Assembly (NCBI GenBank): GCA_947497195.1
Contig: CANMGM010000102.1
Coordinates: 1 to 7,916, forward strand
From: Bacteroidota bacterium
GTDB lineage: Bacteria; Bacteroidota; Bacteroidia; M30B66
Direction: 5' to 3'
Length of the DNA: 7,916 nt
Positions 1-5,889 of this stretch are shown piece by piece. The position numbers and the translations under genes are program-made. The notes beneath the pieces are model-generated. The model had not been told where the DNA came from, did no database searches, and saw only the letters and a program-made list of their open reading frames with translations. Position 1 is the stretch's first letter, and each line of letters opens with the position of its first letter.

Positions 1-1679
1 ACGTCGTGATGGTCGCGACCAAGCACAATGGGTCCCGAAAGTTCTCCCGTAGCAATGGCTCGGTTAAAACGCTCGGCAATCTTCATTCTCCCCTCGGCAT
101 CGGCATACAGAATGCGGGCCTGCGAACCTACTACCAATTGGTTTTCGTTCGCCTGACGAATCCAAGTGAGGTTATCTTGTATTTGTCCGCGGATGTCAAC
201 CGGCGCCTTCGCAAGCAATTCTTCGAGAACTTCAGCAGCAAGTCGGTCGGTTACGGCCAGGTCTTCGGCCTTACCCGAACAACATACCCAGCGGAAAGGT
301 CCAAAGCCGTAGTCGAAACACAGCGGACCTAAAATATCCTGCACATATGAAGGGTATTTAAAGTCGAGTTCGGCACCGCCCGAAGGCTTTATTATATCGG
401 CTCCGGCGCGAGATGCCTCCAGTAGAAAGGCATTTCCATAGTCGAAGAAATACATGCCCTGTGCTGCCAGAGAATTGATGGCTGTAGTATGCCGTTTCAG
501 ACTATTGTACACCTCGTCATGAAAACGTTTCGGCTCCTCTGCCATCATGCGGTTCGATTCATCAAGACTAAATCCTGCAGGGTAATATCCACCCGCAAAT
601 GGATTGTGCAACGAGGTTTGATCAGAACCGATATCCACTTTAATATCTTTACTTACCAAAGCTTCCCACAAGTCAATGATATTGCCTTCGTAGGCCAGCG
701 AAAGTGCTTCGCCGCTTTGTCTGGCAATTTGCGCGCGTTCAATTACCGCGTTTAAATCTGTAAATACTTCATCTACCCAACCTTGAGCATGGCGTTTGCG
801 CGATGCCGCCGGATTTATTTCTGCCGAAATACTAACCAAACCTGCAACTTTAGCGGCTTTGGGCTGAGCGCCGCTCATTCCGCCAAGGCCGGCGGTAACA
901 AACAGCATCCCTTTAAAATCATCGTTTCCGCTTGCAAGACCTCGATTACGAAGGCACATTCTCGCGGCGTTCATTACGGTGATGGTTGTTCCGTGCACAA
1001 TGCCCTGCGGACCGATGTACATATATGAACCCGCCGTCATTTGCCCATATTGTGTTACACCTAGCGCATTGAAGCGTTCCCAGTCGTCGGGTTTGGAATA
1101 ATTTGGAATCATCATACCATTGGTAACTACCACACGCGGAGCATCTTTGTGCGAAGGGAAAAGTCCCACAGGATGCCCCGAATACATTACCAGCGTTTGC
1201 TCGTCGCTCATTTCGCTGAGGTATTTCATGGTAAGGCGGTACTGAATCCAGTTTTGGAAAACAGCCCCGTTTCCGCCATAGGTAATGAGCTCGTGTGGAT
1301 GCTGGGCAACGGCCGGATCTAGGTTGTTCTGAATCATGAGCATGATGGCAGCGGCTTGCTTACACTTTGCAGGGTAATGGTCAATAGCACGTGCAAACAT
1401 GCTGTATTGCGGACGAAAACGGTGCATGTAGATGCGGCCGTATTTACGAAGCTCAGCTGCAAATTCGGGGGCTAGAACCGCATGATGTTTTTTATCGAAA
1501 TACCGCAGCGCATTGCGAAGGGCAAGTTTTTTTTCGCTCTCAGAAAGAATGTCTTTGCGCTTGGGAGCATGGCTAACAGAATGGTCTAGATCAGCCACAG
1601 GGGGCAATTCATTGGGAATTCCTTCGGAAATTTCGAATTGAAGGCCTTCAATATCTTCGATTACAGCAGTTGAATTCAT
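1..1679 (-). CDS. hutU: Urocanate hydratase (urocanase), 3' end cut off by the window edge
   Basis: Urocanase adds water to urocanate to give 4-imidazolone-5-propionate, the second step of histidine breakdown to glutamate; it is cytosolic and uses tightly bound NAD+. Translating the minus strand from the ATG at 1679 gives 559 residues without a stop up to the window edge, so the C-terminus is missing. Family signatures seen: YGGNG about residue 127, YSGHPVGLFPS, the MTAGSYMYIGPQGIVHGT stretch, the glycine-rich GLGGMSGAQ near 264-272, GSDQTS.HNPF.GGYYP, and CFDYGFGPFRWV beginning at Cys454. The last visible residues read GRDHHD. From memory, that matches the long, vertebrate-like urocanase form (about 660-680 aa), whereas the short Pseudomonas/Bacillus form (about 555 aa) has GRDHLDSG there; about 100 residues should therefore lie outside. 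The N-terminal extension before SEKKLALRNALRYF fits too. The start overlaps the stop of the upstream small gene (ATGA), indicating co-transcription and probably translational coupling. No frameshift was found on reading most of the frame. Confidence 0.96.
   Translation of the reverse strand, partial: MNSTAVIEDIEGLQFEISEGIPNELPPVADLDHSVSHAPKRKDILSESEKKLALRNALRYFDKKHHAVLAPEFAAELRKYGRIYMHRFRPQYSMFARAIDHYPAKCKQAAAIMLMIQNNLDPAVAQHPHELITYGGNGAVFQNWIQYRLTMKYLSEMSDEQTLVMYSGHPVGLFPSHKDAPRVVVTNGMMIPNYSKPDDWERFNALGVTQYGQMTAGSYMYIGPQGIVHGTTITVMNAARMCLRNRGLASGNDDFKGMLFVTAGLGGMSGAQPKAAKVAGLVSISAEINPAASRKRHAQGWVDEVFTDLNAVIERAQIARQSGEALSLAYEGNIIDLWEALVSKDIKVDIGSDQTSLHNPFAGGYYPAGFSLDESNRMMAEEPKRFHDEVYNSLKRHTTAINSLAAQGMYFFDYGNAFLLEASRAGADIIKPSGGAELDFKYPSYVQDILGPLCFDYGFGPFRWVCCSGKAEDLAVTDRLAAEVLEELLAKAPVDIRGQIQDNLTWIRQANENQLVVGSQARILYADAEGRMKIAERFNRAIATGELSGPIVLGRDHHD
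1637..1652. repeat. Perfect 16-bp palindrome inside the 5' end of hutU
   Basis: ATTGAAGGCCTTCAAT reads identically on both strands. It lies about 27 nt into hutU, over codons 10-15. A shorter TCGAA/TTCGA pair flanks it at 1633-1637 and 1656-1660, off-register by a few bases. It could be an operator or a mRNA hairpin near the start codon, or simply a product of codon choice. A chance 16-bp palindrome is expected about 0.1 times in a window this size, so it is notable but not decisive. Confidence 0.4.
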
Positions 1680-1867
1680 GTATTTTTTTTATCAAATTTC
1701 CCTGTACGGATGTTATAACCATAAGGGCAATGGCGACAACCGTTTTTACAACAATATCCGCGGCGAAGCAAGTATTTGGCGGTAAAAACAACATAGCCTT
1801 CATCGCTGAAATAATATTCGTCAGGATCCAGTTTTGAAAGTTTTGAGAAGCCCTCCCGTTCGCTCAT
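1676..1867 (-). CDS. Small Cys-rich protein of unknown function, DUF5522-like
   Basis: This 63-residue protein has no signal peptide or membrane segment. Its core runs LDPDEYYFSDEGYVVFT (about 13-29), then KYLLRRGYCC...CRHCPYGYN (about 31-51). The pattern matches, from memory, the DUF5522 family of short proteins found in Bacteroidota and some eukaryotes, whose function is unknown to me. Four cysteines (39, 40, 44, 47) include a CX3CX2C arrangement (C40, C44, C47) with His46 next to the last cysteine. This could hold a metal or Fe-S cluster, but the protein is far too small to be a radical-SAM enzyme; metal binding is inference. The TGA (1678-1676) overlaps the hutU ATG as ATGA, so it is the first gene of a two-gene unit with hutU. 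The ATG at 1867 follows the 56-bp divergent gap, and no Shine-Dalgarno sequence is visible, as is usual in Bacteroidota. The conserved length argues that it is a real gene. Confidence 0.85.
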   Translation of the reverse strand: MSEREGFSKLSKLDPDEYYFSDEGYVVFTAKYLLRRGYCCKNGCRHCPYGYNIRTGKFDKKNT

Positions 1868-1875
1868 ACGTTTTA

Positions 1876-1883
1876 CAAAAATC
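1876..1883 (-). promoter_or_regulatory. Possible -7 box for the DUF5522-hutU unit
   Basis: On the minus strand the sequence GATTTTTG differs from the Bacteroidota -7 consensus TAnnTTTG at one fixed position. It ends 8 nt before the ATG at 1867. No good TTG -33 element stands about 19 nt upstream (TCG is found there). The call rests on its place in the only gap upstream of these genes and is weak. Confidence 0.25.
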
Positions 1884-1896
1884 GGAAAAAGAGCGC

Positions 1897-1915
1897 AATA
1901 ATCGAATTGATTAAT
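1897..1915. promoter_or_regulatory. Imperfect dyad in the divergent promoter gap (candidate operator)
   Basis: TAATC-GAATT-GATTA (1899-1913) is a perfect 5-bp inverted repeat with a 5-bp centre. Extending it to 1897-1915 gives arms AATAATC and GATTAAT with one mismatched pair. It overlaps the start of the putative -7 box of the plus-strand gene and lies between two divergent transcription units, a usual place for an operator. AT-rich dyads arise easily by chance and no regulator gene is in the window, so function is inference. Confidence 0.3.
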
Positions 1916-1919
1916 TTTG
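1912..1919 (+). promoter_or_regulatory. Bacteroidota-type -7 box for the ACC deaminase-like gene
   Basis: TAATTTTG fits the TAnnTTTG consensus of the main Bacteroidota sigma factor. Its last base is 4 nt from the ATG at 1924, so transcription would begin at or next to the start codon. No TTG -33 element is seen at the usual distance (AGA occupies the place), so the promoter is either weak, activator-dependent or a chance match. Confidence 0.4.
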
Positions 1920-1923
1920 GCCT

Positions 1924-2790
1924 ATGCAATTGCCTTCATTTCGCGATGTTCGGGTAGATTTAAGTCCCTGGAATTTGCCTTACACGCCTTTTTTTGTAAG
2001 AATGTATGATATGTCTGTTCCGGAAATTAGCGGGAACAAAGCATTTAAATTAGAGCCTTACCTCGAACGATGCTCCAATGGCGAAATAGTGTTGTCATGG
2101 GGTGGAGCGTATTCAAACCATTTGCTGGCACTTTCTGCTGCCGCAAAGCAAAAGCAACTTACCGCGATTGGAATTGTAAGAGGCGATGAAGATGGATTGG
2201 ATAATGCGTGGCTCAGAACGATGCGATTGAATGGCATGAAGCTGCATTTTGTTTCGAGGGGCGAATACAGGCTTCGCAATGATTCTTCCTATTGTCTTGA
2301 AATAGCTCAGAAATTTGGCGCGGCGTGCCTTGTACCCGAAGGAGGAAAAGGTTTGGAGGGGATGCTGGGAGCCTCGGCCATGGTGCACGAATCAGAGCCG
2401 TATGCACGCATTGCCCTTCCCGGTGGCACAGGTACAACAGCAGCCGGAATTGCCTACAAACTGAAAGAAAAGAAGGTTCAAATTATCTGTCTGCAGGCTG
2501 TAAAAGGCGAAGGAGCCTTGTGGAATGAACTTCGCGAAAATGTCGGTATTCGAAAGGCACACCTCCCAAACTTAAGCATTATTGACACCTTGAATTTAGG
2601 GCGTTTTGGTGTGGAGCATCCCGAGGCGGCGCAATTCAGGATGGATTTTCACACGCATACTTCAATACATCTCGATTCGGTTTACGGCTCAAAAGCGATG
2701 TTAGGCTTGATTCGCTTGCTTCAGAACGGCACACTATCTTCCCATGAGCCTATGCTGTATATCCATACCGGGGGACTTGGACCTCGTTAA
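1924..2790 (+). CDS. PLP-dependent enzyme of the ACC deaminase / D-cysteine desulfhydrase family
   Basis: This 288-residue, probably cytosolic enzyme belongs to the fold-type II PLP family (tryptophan synthase beta-like). Members deaminate 1-aminocyclopropane-1-carboxylate to 2-oxobutyrate or split D-cysteine to pyruvate, H2S and ammonia. SGNKAFKLEPYL carries the presumed Schiff-base Lys39; GGAYSNH (60-66) matches the Ser-Asn-(His/Gln) motif that contacts substrate carboxylate and PLP; VPEGG is at 137-141; PGGTGTT (166-172) is the phosphate-binding loop; YIHTGG is at 279-284. The real substrate cannot be told from sequence alone; many Bacteroidota members are labelled ACC deaminase without proof. 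The ATG at 1924 is the only sensible start because an in-frame TAA (1912-1914) lies just upstream, leaving no room for a Shine-Dalgarno site. The protein ends only four residues after HTGG, so it is shorter at the C-terminus than family members I recall. Its TAA overlaps the stop of the convergent patatin gene. It stands alone on this strand. Confidence 0.88.
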   Translation: MQLPSFRDVRVDLSPWNLPYTPFFVRMYDMSVPEISGNKAFKLEPYLERCSNGEIVLSWGGAYSNHLLALSAAAKQKQLTAIGIVRGDEDGLDNAWLRTMRLNGMKLHFVSRGEYRLRNDSSYCLEIAQKFGAACLVPEGGKGLEGMLGASAMVHESEPYARIALPGGTGTTAAGIAYKLKEKKVQIICLQAVKGEGALWNELRENVGIRKAHLPNLSIIDTLNLGRFGVEHPEAAQFRMDFHTHTSIHLDSVYGSKAMLGLIRLLQNGTLSSHEPMLYIHTGGLGPR

Positions 2791-5081
2791 TCCATTGCTC
2801 GCTTGTTGTAAACTAAAAAGCCGGCGGTAAACAGAATGGTGTAGGGATTGTCCTGTTGGTCGAGGTAGTTAAAACTCAGTGCAAGTGGTGCAATAGGCGT
2901 ATGCAATACCAGTGCGGCCGATGCCAGAAAATAGCGCTTCGAAAAAGGCTCTCCCAATTCTGCCGAATTGTTTGTGCGTAAAATTTCCTGATAAGGTTGA
3001 AAAACGTAGGCTTCCAATCGCAACTCAAGCCTGTCTCGCAACGAAATAAGCGAACGCATTCCGCCCGCAGCATAATTAAATGCCCTGAATTGAGGCAGAA
3101 AGCGAGTCTGGCTTTCGGGAATGGGACTAAATGCGGATGCCGCTAAAACACTGGCGGTGTAGTTGTTAAAAAACGGTTGGTTGGAAATCTGAATTTGCCC
3201 AAACAAGCCGGGCCTGAAAACGCCGCGCTTGTTGTAATAAGACTCGTAAGTAAATCGGGCGCGGAAAAACGCATGACTTTTTAGGAACAATCCTTTTTCC
3301 AGCGATGTTGAGCCCGGTGTATTTGTTTCTTGGCCTCCACTATATCGAACGCTGAATTTTAGCAATGATCCGCCCGAAGCATAAAACTTTCGGTTCAGCG
3401 TATTGCGCTCCCAATCGAGCCAAACACTGCCATGATTGAATTCGGTTCGGTCGGCTGTATCGGCTTTAGTAAACTGATCGGTTTGGTAATAATCGTTATA
3501 CATGCGCGTGGCTGTTCCGCCAAATTTCAGGCGCGTGTGGTTAGCGGTAGGTAACGAAAGATTCACGTTCCCGAAACGTTCGTATTGAATAATGTAGGAA
3601 GGCTTAATGTCCTCAAAAAAAGTACTTGCGCTGTTAAAATAGTTGTAGGAGTTGAGCGTAAAATCGCCTTCTACAATAAAGGGTAAACGCAGCGGGAAAT
3701 CGATCTGTACTTTACCTTGCGTTGAGCTATAGAACTTCCCGAAATAGGCATTGCCGTCGAGGTTAACTCCGACACGCCCAAACGTATTGTAGTGCAATGC
3801 CACAAAACCTGTGTTGATTGGACGCGAAGAAAACAAACCTCCGAATTGTGCCAGCCAGTCGCGGTTTGGCTTGGCTTTAAGTCGAAGCGTAAAATTACGG
3901 TTGTTCGAATTTTGTTGGGCGAGAGGAAAAATTTTCCTGAGTTTATTGTCTGTCGCCAGGCGAAAATAATGAGGTTTAATTTGTTCGTTTGTTAAAGGCA
4001 ATTTACGCTCACCCAGAATACGGCGTACGTAAGCGGTTTGACTTTTTGAAAGTCCTTCAACGCTTATTTGATCAAAGATGAGTGGGGGAACAGCGTTTTT
4101 AAATTGCTCCCGTTTTGCTTTTAGTTCTAGTGTGTCAACCCTTCGCGCAATCATTGTATGAATAGCGTTCATGCTCGCTATTGTTGAGGTGTACCCTGAG
4201 GCTATCATCTCGGGCGATTCGGAGAAATCAAGTATCGTGAAACGCGGAATCTCAGGTTTAATGATAATCATGTTTTCGACCTCGCATACCCGGTTGTAGC
4301 TTGTGCGCTCCATTAACATGTTTTTTATCTGCCCGAAAATGTCGTCCTCGTCGGGTGGTTTCATTTCGGTGGCTACAGTGCTGCCAATAATTACATCGGG
4401 CAAAAATTCGTGGTATAGTACATCAGCCGGAAAATTATTGTACAAACCACCATCGAAAAGCAATTTCTCATCGATGGTAATGGGTTTGAAAAAGAATGGA
4501 TAGGTCGATGAAGCTCTTAAGGCCTGTCCTAAATCGCCCGATCTGAGCACTATTTCGGCCTTGTTATAAATATCGGCGGCAATGGTTCGAAAAGGTACAA
4601 ACAACGAATCGAAATTATACCCGGCACGCGCACTTATGGCCGCGGTTTTTTCCATAAAGGCATAATCCATTGCTAAGGGCGAGATGAGATTTGTTGGCAA
4701 ACTTGCCCGCAAAGAAGAATCGAGCTTTAATTTTACATTGAACCACGACGCATTGGCATCATTCTGCCGGTAATAGAAATGGTATGAATCTTCGACACTG
4801 CCATTTACCCAGCTTAAGAATTCACGCGACAGCATGATTTCTTCAATTTCTGCAGGGGTGTACCCCATTGCATACAATCCGCCCACCAATGCTCCCATCG
4901 AAGTGCCTGCAATAAAGTCGATCGGAATTTGGGCTTCCTCAAGTGCTTTTAATACGCCTACATGTGCAATGCCGCTTGCTCCACCACCGCTAAGAACCAC
5001 GCCAACACTTTGTGTTTTGCCGCTATTTAAGTGGCAAAGCAACAAGGCAATAATTAAGTGAACCCTATAAACGAGATGCAT
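2787..5081 (-). CDS. Secreted patatin-like phospholipase with POTRA and outer-membrane beta-barrel (PlpD/FplA-like)
   Basis: This 764-residue protein is probably an outer-membrane lipid hydrolase of the type Vd (patatin-BamA) architecture. A Sec signal peptide lies at about 1-24 (VHLIIALLLCHLNS, likely cleaved after KTQ). The patatin domain (about 26-235) has the oxyanion loop GGGASG (32-37), the nucleophile in GTSMG (Ser61) and the catalytic Asp in DGG (Asp210), so the Ser-Asp dyad is intact. A POTRA-like segment (about 336-403, beginning FDQISVEGLSKSQ) precedes about 355 residues rich in alternating beta strands and aromatic residues, ending in a barrel-like terminal strand. In PlpD of Pseudomonas and FplA of Fusobacterium this layout is a phospholipase A1-type enzyme tethered to or released through its own barrel. 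The ATG at 5081 lies inside the end of the upstream gene (17-bp overlap), and no other start would give a full signal peptide. It is last of the minus-strand row, and its TAA interlocks with the convergent gene at TTAA. The true lipid substrate is unknown. Confidence 0.9.
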   Translation of the reverse strand: MHLVYRVHLIIALLLCHLNSGKTQSVGVVLSGGGASGIAHVGVLKALEEAQIPIDFIAGTSMGALVGGLYAMGYTPAEIEEIMLSREFLSWVNGSVEDSYHFYYRQNDANASWFNVKLKLDSSLRASLPTNLISPLAMDYAFMEKTAAISARAGYNFDSLFVPFRTIAADIYNKAEIVLRSGDLGQALRASSTYPFFFKPITIDEKLLFDGGLYNNFPADVLYHEFLPDVIIGSTVATEMKPPDEDDIFGQIKNMLMERTSYNRVCEVENMIIIKPEIPRFTILDFSESPEMIASGYTSTIASMNAIHTMIARRVDTLELKAKREQFKNAVPPLIFDQISVEGLSKSQTAYVRRILGERKLPLTNEQIKPHYFRLATDNKLRKIFPLAQQNSNNRNFTLRLKAKPNRDWLAQFGGLFSSRPINTGFVALHYNTFGRVGVNLDGNAYFGKFYSSTQGKVQIDFPLRLPFIVEGDFTLNSYNYFNSASTFFEDIKPSYIIQYERFGNVNLSLPTANHTRLKFGGTATRMYNDYYQTDQFTKADTADRTEFNHGSVWLDWERNTLNRKFYASGGSLLKFSVRYSGGQETNTPGSTSLEKGLFLKSHAFFRARFTYESYYNKRGVFRPGLFGQIQISNQPFFNNYTASVLAASAFSPIPESQTRFLPQFRAFNYAAGGMRSLISLRDRLELRLEAYVFQPYQEILRTNNSAELGEPFSKRYFLASAALVLHTPIAPLALSFNYLDQQDNPYTILFTAGFLVYNKRAMD

Positions 5082-5889
5082 GATTGTTTGCCGCTTCTGA
5101 TATATGTTGGCCTAATTTCTTGAAATAGTCAGGACTATGCAAAAGCCGTGAGCCATACCATGAAAAAAGTTCCCCATCAACGAGACAGATTCGGCTCTCC
5201 GGCAAAATTCGGGCAAGCTCGTGCATATGTTTTTCATCGAACGGGAAGGGTTCTGAAGACAAAAGTATTATATCCGGATTTAAGGCGACCAGTTGCTCCT
5301 CCGAAATTTCGGGATAACGTTCGGCTTCATCGGCACAAAGGTTAGTAAGGCCAACGCGCACAAGCATATCGTGAATAAACGTCTTGCTGTTCGCCGACAT
5401 ATAAGGTTTTCGCCAGATGAGGTAAACCGCTCCAAGCGATTTTTGCAATGGACGAAGCTCATCAAAATTAGAACGAATAGAATCTTCTATTTGGCATGCC
5501 TTTTCTTCAGTATTCGTTAGTTCTCCGATGGAACGAATCATTTCAAGCGCGTGGTCTAAGGTTTGAATATCTGAAATCCATACCGGAAATTTCAATGCTA
5601 ATTCCTCGATTTCAGACCGGGTATTTTCTTCCTTATTGGCAATGATTAAATCGGGAGCAATTGAAGCTATTTTATCGAGATGTAACTTTTTTGTTCCGCC
5701 TATAATTTCCTTGTAAACTACTAAACTTTCAGGGTGAATGCAGAATTTAGTAAGTGCGGAAATTTTATCATTCAAATTGAGATCAAATAACAACTCGGTT
5801 TGGGATGGAACCAGAGAAACAATCTTTGTAGGTGGATATGAAACTTCGATTTCCCGCCCCAATTGATCGGTGAAGGTTCGCTTTGCCAT
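5065..5889 (-). CDS. Helical-backbone metal/cobalamin-binding protein (BtuF-like, PF01497 type) without signal peptide
   Basis: This 274-residue protein resembles the periplasmic binding proteins of vitamin B12, haem and iron-siderophore ABC importers. The opening TFTDQLGREIEVSYPPTKIVSLVPSQTE is the typical start of the mature domain. FCIHPE (49-54, with Cys50 and His52), GGTKKLHLDKIASIAPDLIIANKEE (64-88), the linker helix around 115-150, YLIWRKPYM (156-164), LNPDIILLSSEPFPF and FSWYGSRLL (242-250) follow in family order. There is no hydrophobic leader or lipobox: the protein begins MAKRTFTDQ and goes straight into the domain, so it is predicted cytosolic unless the start is mis-set. Extending upstream is not possible as a separate gene, because the ATG at 5889 shares its A with the TAA of the preceding gene (TAATG). 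No permease or ATPase gene is in view. This leaderless, orphan form is, as far as I recall, common in Bacteroidota; ligand and role are unknown. It is probably translated together with the CBS-type enzyme upstream and patatin downstream. Confidence 0.85.
   Translation of the reverse strand: MAKRTFTDQLGREIEVSYPPTKIVSLVPSQTELLFDLNLNDKISALTKFCIHPESLVVYKEIIGGTKKLHLDKIASIAPDLIIANKEENTRSEIEELALKFPVWISDIQTLDHALEMIRSIGELTNTEEKACQIEDSIRSNFDELRPLQKSLGAVYLIWRKPYMSANSKTFIHDMLVRVGLTNLCADEAERYPEISEEQLVALNPDIILLSSEPFPFDEKHMHELARILPESRICLVDGELFSWYGSRLLHSPDYFKKLGQHISEAANNHASRL

Noticed and set aside
6..1576. Several plus-strand open frames of 61-108 codons across the first 1.6 kb
   Set aside because: They are antisense to hutU, whose minus-strand translation matches urocanase continuously; none has recognisable domains.
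2058..2437. Three overlapping minus-strand open frames within the ACC deaminase-like gene
   Set aside because: Mutually overlapping antisense frames over a conserved enzyme; no independent evidence.
2765..2840. Frameshift in the five-G run truncating the ACC deaminase-like protein
   Set aside because: The +1 frame after the G run does not read like the family C-terminus, so a simple one-base error does not restore it.
2787..2860. Rho-independent terminator at the convergent junction
   Set aside because: No GC-rich hairpin followed by a T run was found on either strand near the stops.
5030..5081. Lipoprotein signal in the patatin N-terminus (Cys16)
   Set aside because: The residues before Cys16 are Leu-Leu-Leu, not a lipobox, and a longer Sec-type leader ending near KTQ fits better.
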